From contig OX637796.1 of the NCBI GenBank assembly GCA_951802425.1, forward strand, positions 4,092,001-4,156,000: a DNA stretch of 64,000 nucleotides. Reading direction: 5' to 3'. The notes beneath the pieces are model-generated. The model ran no database searches. It saw only the letters and a list, made by a program, of their open reading frames with translations, and was not told the origin of the DNA. A program made the position numbers and the translations under genes. Of the stretch, positions 50,442-62,000 are shown piece after piece. The stretch comes from Clavaria fumosa (Eukaryota; Basidiomycota; Agaricomycetes; Agaricales; Clavariaceae). Every line of letters starts with the position of its first letter. Within the stretch, counting starts at the first letter, position 1.

Positions 50442-50935
50442 ATGACCGTCACCCCGATCTCAAGCTATTTGCAATTTTCATCGGTACTTCGGCCCCTTGC
50501 CCCCAACCCCCCTGCGTTCTTCTCCGTTCTAATATAATGTGCTCTTCTTTGCTGTTCTCAGACGCTGGGCAGCGGCGTCGACGCCAAAGCGGCTTCCCAG
50601 CCAGCGAAGCGTGTCGTCGTCATCGATTTTTGGGCAGCTTGGTGTGGCCCGTGCAGAGTCATCTCTCCCCAGTTCGAAAAGTGGTCGACGGAAGACGTTT
50701 ACAAAGATGTCGGCTTCTTCAAGGTCGACGTTGACGCCGTCCCCGAGATTGCGCAGGAAGTGGGCATCAAAGCGGTACCACGATTTTTCTTTCTTGTGTT
50801 GTGGAGATGCGTTGACCCACTGCGTTTTGCCAGATGCCTACTTTTATTCTCTTCGTAGATGGCAAGAAAATGGCGGAAGTCATCGGCGCAAACCCTCCGA
50901 GAATATCTGCACGTATCACCCAGTTATACGACTGA
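50442..50935 (+). CDS. TRX: Thioredoxin (copy A)
   Basis: Three exons: 50442-50483, 50562-50774 and 50834-50935, giving 118 residues. The fold is clear: MTVTPISS start, VVVIDFWAAWCGPCRVISPQ with the canonical WCGPC redox pair, FFKVDVDAVPEIAQEVGIKA, then the cis-Pro region MPTFILFVDG and VIGANPP. It reduces protein disulfides using thioredoxin reductase. The last helix expected for the family (ELLKQAAEFAKG) is encoded just downstream at about 50968-51009, but not in frame with a canonical splice. The annotated product ends RITQLYD. Confidence 0.85.
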
Positions 50936-51611
50936 ATGAGCTTCGTGTTGACAATATCTCTCTCTAGGAGCTTTTGAAGCAGGCTGCAGAGTTTGCGAAG
51001 GGAATGTGAAAGCGCCAACTGGTGGAATGGCGAATTCAATTAAGAGCGTGTTCCTTTCTGTTCTGTCTCCGCGACGTTATAGGCGTTTGCACCATCGATG
51101 TAGTACTAGACCCCAGCGGCGTTGTGCTAGTATCCCTGAAGCCTTCAGATATATATTTTACTCCCTTTGGATGATGGAGGCCTCGTGCCAACTGACGCAA
51201 TTCAATCGAGCTCGCGGTCGCGTGATCACCGACAGGACGCCGGTTTCTTACTAAGCGTAGACGCGCAGCACCAAAAAAGAATAGAGAGAGAGCAGTTAAA
51301 CTTACGAATCTGCACTGCCCTTTTTACTGTAATACGGAACAGGCTAGTGCTTACGGAGTGGGTGACTACGGACGCGCGCCCTGCAGGGAAGTCAGAGGCC
51401 GTTTTGCTTATCCGATGCTGGCTGTAAGAGGCTGTGCAGGTCATGAACCGTCTCATTGGTCATGAATTCCGGCGCATCACTGATAAGAGGGGGTGGAGCG
51501 CTCGCATCATCGATTCGTCTCACCAACAGACGCTGCCTCCTTCGTCTTTGCCGCCACCACCTCCCACTGACTGTTTCATCTCGAGTCCCGTTTTCGTCGA
51601 CTGCCGCCAGA
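50936..51611. other. Spacer between the two thioredoxin genes
   Basis: This includes the apparent orphan last exon of copy A (about 50968-51009). Otherwise nothing was recognised. Confidence 0.45.
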
Positions 51612-52253
51612 ATGACCGTCACCCCGATCAATAACAAGGAGGAATTCACAGCAGCCGTGAGCTTCTGTTAACTTTGTCTCTCTCTCTTTCCTTTAGCCGC
51701 CGACCCCTGCTATCGATTCCCCGGTCCTTACTCTCGTATCTGCGATTTTCCAGATAGGCAATGCCGAGACCGCCCAGCTGACCGGGAAGAAGCGCGTCTC
51801 TATCTTCGACTTCTGGGCAGACTGGTGCCCCCCGTGCAAGGTCATCTCTACGCCGTACAAAGATTGGTCTGGAGAAGAGAGATTTAAGGATATCAACTTC
51901 TACAAGTGTGACGTTGACAATGCGGAGGACGTCGCTCAGGAAGTTGGAATCAAAGCTGTAAGTTTTGTATTTGTTATTTTTTTCTGCGGTCGTGGAATGC
52001 GTAAACTAAACGTCCACGTTTTGCCCAGATGCCCACGTTTATCCTATTCGCAGACGGCGTGGTCGTAGGAAAGGTCATTGGCGCGGTCCCGCAGAACATA
52101 CTCGTATGTCTCAGCTAGCTCTGTGACCCCCCCAACTCATGATGCTGATGATTTCTTTAGGAACTCTTGGAGCAGGGTGCAGCGATTGCCAAAGAGGGTG
52201 TGGCCTCCGTGGAACAGCCCAAAGAGAGTGTGCCTTCCGAGGAAAAGTCCTAA
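51612..52253 (+). CDS. Thioredoxin-like protein (copy B), WCPPC active site
   Basis: Four exons: 51612-51656, 51754-51957, 52029-52103 and 52161-52253, giving 417 bp and 138 residues. It shares the start MTVTPI and intron positions with copy A, so the pair is a tandem duplication. The active site is DFWADWCPPCKVIS instead of WCGPC. The cis-Pro segment is MPTFILFADG. The C terminus ELLEQGAAIAKEG is followed by an extra Glu/Ser/Pro tail (VASVEQPKESVPSEEKS). The Gly-to-Pro change should raise rigidity and may shift redox potential. Its partner specificity is unknown. Confidence 0.88.
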
Positions 52254-52348
52254 CAGGACAGGCTCGCCGGTACGGTCCGGCAGCCCTTGAAAGGGTAGAG
52301 TAACAACGCATATATACTAGTCGTAAGTGAAGCAAGTAAACGAATCTG

Positions 52349-52447
52349 GAGTTCACGCAATAGAGCAACAACGCGTGAACGCGTGAACGCGTGAACTCCT
52401 ACAAGTGTCAAATGATGGTATGCCTGCTCTGTAGCAAATATGTAAGT
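52349..52447 (-). repeat. Remnant of the copia LTR type
   Basis: The blocks ggagttcacgcaatag and ctgctctgtagcaaat resemble the LTRs at 13114 and 19384. The remnant is truncated. It contains three tandem copies of gcgtgaac. Confidence 0.4.
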
Positions 52448-52519
52448 GAGTACAGTCACCCTTCTGCCACTACTTGCCACCCACTCCCCACCCTGCTGCT
52501 CCTGCCCTGCTGCTGCTGC

Positions 52520-52665
52520 CATCCATCAGCAAAACAGCTTGGCTAAATTGTTCGTATAGAGAAGTATGGACCAGTATGTAACACCCCAAGACAATTTGGG
52601 GTGTTACACACCAGTCCATACCAGTCCATACTTACATTTAGCTGAGCTGTTTTGCTGATGTTCCC
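52520..52665. repeat. Short foldback (MITE-like) element
   Basis: The left end catcagcaaaacagct is mirrored at the right end (agctgttttgctgatg, about 52642-52657). The centre is a near-perfect hairpin, aacaccccaa with a short loop then ttggggtgtt. It is followed by about 350 bp of low-complexity ctg/cct-rich sequence. Confidence 0.6.
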
Positions 52666-53002
52666 TGCACTACTGCTATGCTCTGCCCCTGCTGCTCCTG
52701 CTCCCTGCCCTGCTGTCACCTGCTGCCTGCCCTTCTGCCACCACCTGCCACCTGCTCCCCACCCCACTGCTCCTGCCCTGCCCTTGCTGCCACTCCCTGC
52801 CCAGCTGCTACCAATGGCCCCAGTCTTCACCATTTGGTCTGTGACCACTGTTGGGGGCTTGGGGCCATTGCCACTGCGTGCTGCAGCCCCAGCTGCTGCC
52901 ATTTGTCATCATCATTGCTGGCTGGGCTGCTGCCACGGCCATTGTTGTCATTATTGTAGTTGTTGTAGCTTGCTGTTGTCATCTGCTCAGACTCTGCTGC
53001 TG

Positions 53003-53275
53003 TCATGGTTGCTGCTGTGTTGTTGTTATAGATCTCACCTTCTTGACATCAAGGATTGCCTCCACATCATACTCCAGGTGGTCATCAGCAATTGTAGGGG
53101 GTGGAGGGGGAGGCAGGTTCTGAGAAGGGAAGGAAGGGGGATGGTATGGTGTCAACAGCAACTCATTGAAGACCCAATGGATGTGCCATGTCTGGGGGAG
53201 TCTGAGCCGATACCCTGCTGGTCCCACCTTCTCTTCAATTGCAAAGGGTCCTGCTCACTTATGGTCAAGTTTCTG
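53003..53275 (-). pseudogene. Chromovirus G2 integrase C-terminal fragment
   Basis: The fragment reads VGPAGYRLRLPQTWHIHWVF, then ELLLTPYHPPSFPSQNLPPPP and HLEYDVEAILDVKK. It stops where the chromodomain should start. It is closely related to 54861-55792. Confidence 0.75.
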
Positions 53276-53400
53276 TCATGACCCAACACATCTGGTTACG
53301 GGCCACCCAATGCGTCTGTGCACTCAACGACTGCTCCCAACCCAATTCCGCTGCCCAACGAACATGTGGGACTGACAATCAGCAATTCTGCATGCAGACT

Positions 53401-53988
53401 TGTTACGGCTTACTGCTGAGTCAGTCCTGGGCAGGCTAGCTGGGCAGGATGAAAGCAGAGAGAGTAAATTGCGAGAATAACAAGTCTGGGGAATACAGGA
53501 CATGTATCTACCTGTATTTATACTGGATCATGGTGGTACGGTAACCATGTAGGTACAAGGGATGAAGGGAAAGGCGGCGACGGTAGGGAGGAGAGGGTGT
53601 GCCAAGGGGACGATCACGTGGTTACGAGGGCGGGAACAAGGTCGCAAGGGCGGGGTTGGCGGGACGATGGGATATTGATGGGGAGTATAAAGGTGCTAGG
53701 GGGACGGGATAGTGGTAGCGAGGGGAGGAAATAAAGGAAGGACCAGATTAGGCTTAATGTTGATGGGATCAAGGCGACAGCTGTCGGCAGGTGACAGGAT
53801 GATGGCATCCCGCACAGACGTCCCATCACGAATATGGGCCGTCCTCTCGGTAAGGCTCATGTGACTGGGCGCTTGTAAGTCACGTGGTTGTAGAGGGTCT
53901 GCGAGCGCTAGTCGCAGGTCGCGAGTATCCAGTGAAGGTCGCGGGGCGCTAAAGGTAGTGGCTCGTCACGTGCTTACATACCGTAACA
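53401..53988. mobile_element. 588-bp solo LTR with perfect 5-bp target duplication
   Basis: The element begins TGTTACGG and ends CCGTAACA, an 8-bp inverted tip. It is flanked on both sides by agact (53396-53400 and 53989-53993). There is no coding frame. It contains a TATA-like gtataaag near 53688. Confidence 0.9.
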
Positions 53989-53993
53989 AGACT

Positions 53994-54216
53994 GTAATTC
54001 TGACAGGCTCTGCACACCTCGCTGTTGTTTGGCCAACATTGGGGAACCTTGGGAAATATGGAGTTGGTTTAGGACTTGCAGGGTGGCCTCTAGATGAGCT
54101 AGCAAAGGTCCCTTGATGATATTAGACCTTGGGGTTTGGATACAGTGGCTGAAACATGTTTCTGGGCAATTTCTTAGTATTTGTTTTATAACTTCTTCTT
54201 TGCAGACTTTCTTCAA
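53994..54216 (-). pseudogene. Unrecognised open fragment interrupted by the solo LTR
   Basis: The minus frame from 54216 (KEEVIKQILRNCPETCFSHC to SLSELQS) stays open across the LTR target site into about 53310. The LTR therefore interrupted an open frame. No family is recognised. 54217-54590 has nothing further I can name. Confidence 0.3.
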
Positions 54217-54589
54217 TACTATCCCATTTTAGATACTTACTTACTATATAATCCTCAAAGCTGTAGTAGATACTACAGCATATGACATAAACTCAATTAC
54301 CCACTTACATGCAAGGATTGCTGTCGAGAGCTGCCTTAGGTACTTGACTGGGCATTGCATAGTGGCCACCCTCTCATGCAGTCTCCAGGTCAAAACCTCC
54401 CCTTGTGCTGTCCCACCATCTCCCACCATCTCTCACCATGCCCGCACCTCTTCCTGTCAATGCCCCTTGCATGTGGAATTCCCACCCACCATTGGAATTG
54501 CCGCTATGCCCCTCCTCACTGTCATTTATACTTGTATTTAGGTGGAATTGACCTACTCTTATCAGACTGGGTCTCACACAACTTAAGCG

Positions 54590-54850
54590 TAAGGTCATGA
54601 CGACAATACTAAGATAAGGGGAAAAGGGTACAAGAATGGAAAAGACGTAGTATATATAGCGAACGCTTCGGCATTTGCCGGCGTTCCCACGCTCGGACCT
54701 CTCGGATCACGTGATGCGCCCAGGCCCAGGTCATGTGATCTTACGATTATGTAATCTGACCACAGCCACAGGTCATGTGACCTTCCAACAACCCTCCCCA
54801 GTTTCTCCACAACTGCACTTTGGGATGGCTTACATAAGCGATCCTAACAT
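54590..54850 (-). repeat. Probable 3' LTR of chromovirus G2
   Basis: On the minus strand it starts TGTTAGGATCGC just after a purine tract (gaggggggtga) and 11 bp beyond the pol stop. A tatatata box lies near 54652. The distal end is uncertain. Confidence 0.5.
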
Positions 54851-54860
54851 CACCCCCCTC

Positions 54861-55792
54861 TTAAGGCTGGGCGTCCCGACCAGCTAGCTTGGCCTTGTCA
54901 GGGTGGGAGAGGAAGAAGTCCCGGAGAAGCAATGTTACGTTAGTGAGGTTCCTACGGGGCTCCCAAGTGTTTTCCTCCACTGGATATCCCAACCACTTCA
55001 CCAAGTACTTCACCCCACATCCCACCTTCTTAACATCAAGGATCGCCTCCACATCATACTCCAGGTGGTCGTCATCAATCGTAGGGGGTGGAGGGGGAGG
55101 CAGGTTCTGAGAAGGGAAGGAGGGGGGGTGGTATGGTGTCAACAGCAACTCATTGAAGACCCGATGGATGCGCCAGGCCCGAGGGAGCTTGAGGCGATAC
55201 CCAGCAGGTCCCACCTTCTCCTCAACTGCAAAGGGGCCTGCTCTCTTGTTGTCAAGCTTTTTACAGGGCCGGTCCATCTTCAAGTTTCTAGTATCCAGCC
55301 AGACCAGATCTCCCTCAGAGTACTCCCGACTTGGGCGTTTCCCCTTATCGTAGCTCTTCTTCATCGCTGCCACCGCTTTCTCCATTGCCTCCTTGGCTGC
55401 TCTTCGGGACTCTGTGAGCTTAGCCATCCACTCGTCTGCCGCCGGGTTCACCTCAGAAGGTGGCCGGAGCCCCCCATTCCATGGGTGTCGTCCATAATCG
55501 AGGTGTCTGTCCTGTCGCTGAGTGCTCACGATTATTAAGAGCAAACTCCGCAGTGGACAACCATTCAGCCCAGTCATCCTGGAGATGGTCCACATAAGCC
55601 CGGAGATAGATCTCCATCTCCTGGTTCACCCGTTCCGTCTGTCCATCAGTCTGTGGATGAAAGGCAGTACTTGGATTTGCCTTTACCCGGATCATGGAGT
55701 AGAACTCCTTCATGAAGCGGGACACAAACTGGGACCCCCGGTCACTCACAACCTTGTGAGGGACTCCATGGTCACGAAACACTCGATCCCGG
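54861..55792 (-). pseudogene. Chromovirus G2 integrase and chromodomain
   Basis: From the right the motifs are RVFRDHGVPHKVVSDRGSQF, NPSTAFHPQTDGQTERVNQE and AEFALNNREHSATGQTP. A frameshift near 55510 follows, then the GPY region (VGPAGYRLKLP) and the chromodomain YLVKWLGYPVEENTWEP. It ends LAGRDAQP. The N-terminal side is cut at 55792 by element F. Confidence 0.85.
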
Positions 55793-56711
55793 TGTAAGGA
55801 CCATATGCGATCTAAACACGGAAACATGACAGATACCGACTATCCGGATGTTTTGCGATCCAAAGAAATTACGTGCGATACGAACCGATAACGATCCGAC
55901 ACCGTCCGATAACGACTGATAGTATCCGATACATGTCCGATGTCGGACACTTCGGTCTTCAATCCCCCGTGACGATCACAGCCCACCGCTCTCACACACC
56001 GCCCACGCCTCTCTATTTCACCTCTCCAGCACGGTCAGCGCTCGACATACACACTATTCCATTCCCATTCCTTTATTTCATATACCATGCTGTAAATTTC
56101 ATATTATGATCCCTTTCAACCATTCAATCCTTTAAACGTTTCAAACCCTTTGCAGTACCTTGTCCATTGTTCTTAGTACCCCTTTGCTGTACCAGCCCCA
56201 CTTTCCTTCAGTTTATGAGCGGTCCGGACATTTGCTAGTTATCGGACATTTCATTCCTCCGAGCTACTCATTTCCCTTGTGATATAACTCCTTCATGTAA
56301 CCCTTCACGCGACATGGCGCTGTTCCATGTGTTTTCCGGACATTTCCGTACATTCCAATTTGCTGTACTTACAGAACTGTACTTAAGTACACTCCGGACC
56401 TCTCTGAAATACAGCTTTTCTGAACCCCTTCTCTCTGTTAGAAACCTCACCTAAGCTCACCCGTCGTCGCAACCTTCGATCCGCTGGCCTCCGTCGTTGC
56501 CGGCCCTTCGTCTTATCGCACCATCCTTATCGGATTTTATCGGACACATAGCAGAATATCCCGGACACCGTATATTTCTATTTCTCACACATTTTGAATT
56601 CATACTCCACATCCTCAAGGGTGTTTGGTGAATCTCTAACGCCTTACAGGAACCCCTGAAGGACTTGACTGTAATCAAGCAGTTGCAGCAAGAACCGTAA
56701 TACCCACTACA
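55793..56711 (+). repeat. 5' LTR of element F
   Basis: The repeat is 919 bp, starts TGTAAGGACC and ends CCCACTACA (inverted TGTA/TACA tips). Many tccga/tcgga words occur in the first 200 bp. The end is fixed by the primer site 4 nt later. Confidence 0.85.
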
Positions 56712-56715
56712 ATTC

Positions 56716-56733
56716 TGGAGCCCACCGCGAGGG
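56716..56733 (+). promoter_or_regulatory. tRNA primer binding site of element F
   Basis: The site reads tggagcccaccgcgagg, complementary to a tRNA 3' end in CCA. The complementarity could extend into a T-arm-like gttgaacccc. The tRNA species is not assigned. Confidence 0.65.
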
Positions 56734-57100
56734 GTTCAACAAGACGTCTTCACTACCACCCTCAAGGATTCCCAGAGGCTCATCCGCTCCTCAGCCTCGA
56801 TGCTCCGAACGCCTGAGAAGTCGAAACCCGAATCCGATCACAGACAATCCGCCCTCCGAACCCCCCGGAGAAGTAATTGAAACTTCCCACCTTCTTCCAT
56901 CGGACATTCCCAGTATCTCATCCATTGTCTACTCCCACACGAGTTTCACCACTCCGGATCCCTCACTACCACAGACCTTCGAACAACCACACTCACCGCT
57001 TACACCACTTCCCCTTGAACCAGACATCCTTCATTTCCCGCCCGAAACACCTCAGAATTCACCAGACGAAGTTCACTCACCGCCCCACGCACCAATACAA

Positions 57101-59098
57101 ATGGCCAACCAACCGAGATATCCGCTCCGTGGCGCCCACGGGGCCCCTGCCTTTGACGGAGTACCGACACACCTCAACCGGTACTTCGAGGACATCGACA
57201 TCGTGCTCACCGGCGTCAACCCGGACGTTCCAGAACCCGATTTAATTCGGTACGCCAAGCACTATCTCGACACCGATACGTGTCTCCTCTGGGAGACTCT
57301 TTCACCTGACCCGGACCCGGTATGGACGTGGGATACCTTCAAAGCGGCCGTCCGACGACTTTATCCAGGATCTGATGGAGGTCGCTTATTTTCCGTCGCC
57401 GACCTGGACCGTTTCATATCGGACTTGGCCCAAAAGGGAGTTTACACGCGCGCAGAACACGGAGAATACTATCGGGACTTTCTCCGGATCACCTCGCACT
57501 TGATCACATCACAGCGTATGTCCACAAATGACAGGAACCGACTTTACATCCTCGGATTTGGGGATCATACAAGGCGTCGGATCGAAAGCCGACTCGCTAT
57601 CATACTACCAAACCACCATCCGGAGGATCCTTACCCCATGAATGAAGTACATGGTGCAGCTGAATTTCTTCTCTCCTCGACGTCCCCCCACTCTGCGACA
57701 ACCGATCAACTTTCCGGACCCGTCCGTCTCGCATCTTCAGCCCCCGGGAGAGAAACGAAACCGGTAGTCAAGAAGGAAGAATTTGATATGTCCGCAGCCT
57801 GGGCAACATTCGCTTCCACAATGGCTCGCCTGGAATCGATTTTGACAGCCCAATCTCTCGAACCGGCAAGACACTCCGCTCCCCGGACAACGAACTCTCC
57901 CGCAGGCCGGACGTGTAATTTCTGTTCGGAAATAGGTCATTTTGTTAGTGCCTGTCCGAAGGCCCTCGAATACATTAAGTCCGGCAAATGTATACGGAAC
58001 ACAGAAGGCAGGATTTGTCTCCCCTCCGGACGATATTTGCCAGGCACTATCTCAGGGAACAACCTATCCGAGCGCCTCGACAAGTACTACGCTACATACC
58101 AATCCCAGAACACGCAACCGGCGACAACCGCGGTATTTGAAGCACAGCCAATCGGACAATCCGCTCACCCCCCGGACATGGAAGACGATTCGGACGAGGA
58201 AGATGACGAGAATACCGTGTTGGAAAACATGGTCCGCACCTTTGCAAACGATGTCGCGAAGAAAGTAGACAAGGGCAAAAGGAAAGCACCCACACCCAGG
58301 AATACCGATCCTCAGCCATCTAGGTTACCGCCCCCACCCGCCGTTGTTATTACGCCGCCTCAGGTCACTCGTCCATCAAAGCCGGAGAAAATCGAACGAC
58401 CCGACGTCCAGTACCATTACCAAGCTCCGATCGAAAATCCGGTAACCGTTCAACAAGTATTCGATCGCGCACTCGACATGCCAGTCCGCGTCACACCTCG
58501 CGAACTACTCGCCATTTCCGGAGACATCCGCAAAAAGATGAAGGATGTGGTTACCGCTCGTCGCGTTCCGGTCACCGCGTCCGTCGTACAGGATACGCTC
58601 TATACAAACATTACGGTCCCGGACACCTCCGATCTTGTTGTCGCCGTCGACGCTGCTCCGCTCCGCATCGTAGAAGGGATATTGGACAACCGGATCGCCG
58701 CGGAGTGCCTGCTCGACCAAGGCAGCTCAATCGTGGCAATGCGAAGAGACGTTTGGGAGAAACTCGGCAACCCACTACACTCCGAGAACGTTATTCACAT
58801 GGAATCCTCTCATGGCACCATCGCTCCGACCCTCGGACTCATCAAGAATTTCCCCCTACAGATCGGTCCGTGCACATTCCATGTTCAAATGCAAGTAGCA
58901 GACACGTTGCCCTGCGAGGTTCTTGTCGGACGACCGTTTTTCATGTTAACCGGTTCCCAAACGATTGACCATCCCCACGGGGCCCAGGACCTTATTCTCA
59001 ACAATCCAAACACCGGAGAAAGAATCATAGTGCCAACGAAGGAGCGAATCCCGATCCGCAAATCCTTGAAGAACAAGAAACTGCATCCGGATTTTTGA
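57101..59098 (+). CDS. Element F gag with C-terminal protease-like domain
   Basis: 665 residues. Residues 1-220 form a capsid-like region (HLNRYFEDIDIVL, WETLSPDPDPVWTWDTF, YYRDFLRITSHLI). A CCHC knuckle (CNFCSEIGHFVSAC) lies near residue 271 and an acidic stretch near 355 (DDSDEEDDENT). A retropepsin-like domain lies near residues 510-640. Its active-site loop is LLDQGSSIVAM, with Gln between Asp and Gly instead of the usual Ser/Thr, and its flap-side motif is EVLVGRPFFML. The frame ends TGA at 59096-59098. The pol frame is -1 relative to this one and already open through the last 100 bp or so. Confidence 0.9.
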   Translation: MANQPRYPLRGAHGAPAFDGVPTHLNRYFEDIDIVLTGVNPDVPEPDLIRYAKHYLDTDTCLLWETLSPDPDPVWTWDTFKAAVRRLYPGSDGGRLFSVADLDRFISDLAQKGVYTRAEHGEYYRDFLRITSHLITSQRMSTNDRNRLYILGFGDHTRRRIESRLAIILPNHHPEDPYPMNEVHGAAEFLLSSTSPHSATTDQLSGPVRLASSAPGRETKPVVKKEEFDMSAAWATFASTMARLESILTAQSLEPARHSAPRTTNSPAGRTCNFCSEIGHFVSACPKALEYIKSGKCIRNTEGRICLPSGRYLPGTISGNNLSERLDKYYATYQSQNTQPATTAVFEAQPIGQSAHPPDMEDDSDEEDDENTVLENMVRTFANDVAKKVDKGKRKAPTPRNTDPQPSRLPPPPAVVITPPQVTRPSKPEKIERPDVQYHYQAPIENPVTVQQVFDRALDMPVRVTPRELLAISGDIRKKMKDVVTARRVPVTASVVQDTLYTNITVPDTSDLVVAVDAAPLRIVEGILDNRIAAECLLDQGSSIVAMRRDVWEKLGNPLHSENVIHMESSHGTIAPTLGLIKNFPLQIGPCTFHVQMQVADTLPCEVLVGRPFFMLTGSQTIDHPHGAQDLILNNPNTGERIIVPTKERIPIRKSLKNKKLHPDF

Positions 59099-62000
59099 GA
59101 GCTGGAGCCTCGAATGTCCGCAAACCAACGGACTTACCTCCGATCAATGCGGACACGGAAGCTATACCCAGATACGAGACTCCAGCCATTTTTCCTACTT
59201 CCGTTCACGTTCCCTTATCGTTTTCCCTTATAAACCCAGTCTCTCTCGACCCCTTCCCCTGTATCAGTATCTCGGACGTTTCTCTCGATTCCGCTGATTC
59301 CCCAGTCGCTATCGGACGTGAACCGTCGCGTCCAAATGTTGCAACCCCCTTGTACAACAAAACCCCCGAAATAAATTCCCTGTCTACGGACGCCGTTCTT
59401 CCAGTTTACTTGGGAAAGAAATATAAGAAAGTCGCGAATCACGTCAATCCGATCAAAGCGACAGTACCCAAAGAATTCCGGATTGTCCGACGCCGACACC
59501 CGGACCCCCTAGCCGATATGCCAACTCTTCCGACCCATCCCCCCGATTTCACCCCCGGTCTTCGATACACTCAAAACCGGAAAGACACGCACAACGCCAA
59601 CCCCACCGGATTCTTATGGCCGGAGGAAGAAAAACTCGTTCACCATCTTATTAAAGCCCAGGAAGACGCCTTCGCTTGGAAAGAGACCGAAAAAGGACGA
59701 TTCGACGCAAAATACTTCGATCCGATTATTATCCCGACAGTCGAACATATCCCTTGGATCTTCAAAAATATACCGATTCCCCCCGGTATTTACGACGAAG
59801 TTCTCAAAGTAATCCGGGAAAAGATCGCAGCCGGCGTTTATGAAGAATCCAACTCTTCTTATCGGTCCCAGTGGTTTTGCGTGTTAAAGAAAGACGGAAA
59901 GTCTCTCCGACTCGTGCACAACCTCCAGCCGCTTAACAAAATCACTATCGGCGATTCCGCGGTCCCCCCGATAATGGAGGTTTTTGCGGAATCATTCGCC
60001 GGACGCGGATGTTACGGATCACTCGACCTTTTCGTCTCCTTCGATCAGCGGTCTCTGGACGAACGAAGCCGAGACCTCACCACGTTTCAAACCCCTCTCG
60101 GAGCAAAACGGCTCACCTGCGTCCCCATGGGATACACCAACGCGACGCAGATTATGCATGGAGACGTCACGCATGTTCTACAAGATGAAATTCCGCACGT
60201 AACCATCCCATTCGTAGACGATGTAGCGATCAAGGGCCCGGAAACCCGATACGAGCTTCCGGACGGCACCTACGAGACGATCCCTGAGAATCCGCAAATA
60301 CGACGATTTGTTTGGGAGCATTTAAATAACGTCAACCGGGTGCTCCAACGAATCAAGAAAGTCGGAGGAACCTTTAACGGCAAGAAAACGACAATTTGCG
60401 TTCCCGAAGCAGTCGTTACCGGACATACGTGCACATACGAAGGACGAGTTCCGGATGCCTCCAACGTTCAGCGTATCCGGGACTGGCCTCCTTGCAAAAC
60501 CCTGACCGATGTCCGATCATTTTTAGGGGTTTGCGGACTACTCCGGATATTCATTAAAAACTACGCCGTACTTGCCCGACCTCTTGTCAGTCTAACTCGC
60601 AAGGACGTGCCATTCAGATTCGAAAAAGAAGAACAAAACTCGATGGACCGACTCAAACACGCGATTCTGAACTCATCCGCCATCCGACCAATTGACTACC
60701 GCTCCGGACAACCCATAATCCTCGCCGTCGACTCATCAAATATCGCCGTTGGTTTCGCACTCTTCCAAATTGGAGAAGATGGAATACGATATCCCTCCCG
60801 CTTTGGCTCCATTACCTGGAACGAACGCGAGGCCCGATACTCACAAGCAAAAATCGAATTATACGGACTCTTCCGCGCACTTCGGTCGTACCGGATTTAC
60901 CTTATAGGCCTTCCGAAATTTACTGTCGAAATGGACACGAAGTTCATTAAGGGTATGCTAAACAATCCGGACATTCAACCCAACGCTGCCATGAATCGAT
61001 GGATTGCCGGTATACTACTCTTCGATTTCGATCTTGTTCATATTCCCGCAGATAAGCACACCGGAGCCGACGGACTATCACGCCGACGTGCCGCAGATGG
61101 TGAAGAAGATACCGAGTCTGAAGATCACGAAGAATGGATCGATCGGAGCTACGTATTCGCCATGGAACACATGAATCGAGCACCGGACGCTTCCTACACA
61201 TCCGAGACACGACTCGCCGGCATCACCCATACTCGCTTCAAAGTTTACACAGGATCGACGCTACTCAATTCGACGGTACCACCCGAGGAATCACCGACCC
61301 CGAACGAATCTTCCGCCGTCCTTATACCCCGATCCGATGCAGCAAACAAAAGAGAAGAACAGATTCGCAAAATTGAATCTTTCCTTCGAAACCCGATCCG
61401 TCCCTCCGGCATTGACGCAAACCAGTTCCGACGACTGGTCCGCTCCGCATCCGAGTTCTTCATCCTAGATGACAAATTATGGCGTCGCCGACCTAACGGA
61501 TACCACCAAGTAGTACCTCCGGACCACAAACGTCTTGCAATTATCACAGAGGCACACGATTCACTCGGCCACAAAGGCGTTTACGTTATCCGGACACGTA
61601 TTCTAAATCGGTTCTGGTGGCCGGTGCTGGATCAAGACGTAAAATGGTTTGTCAAAACTTGTCACCAATGCCAAACTCGGCAAATCCGGAAGATCTTCAT
61701 TCCACCGACGGTCGCTACACCGGCCGGTCTTTTCCGTCGAGCGCACATTGATACTATGTTCCTACCAAGAGCCCGCGGTTTCCGACTTCTCGTCCACGCC
61801 CGATGCTCGTTATCCGCATATCCGGAAGCAAGACCGCTACGAACCGAGACCGCCCGACTTCTCGGAACCTTCATATTCGAAGATATACTATGCCGATGGG
61901 GAGCAGTAGAAGAGATTATCACGGATAACGGAGCCCCATTTATCAAAGCCCTCGATTTCCTTAAGAAACGGTACGGAATCCATCACATCCGTATATCCGG

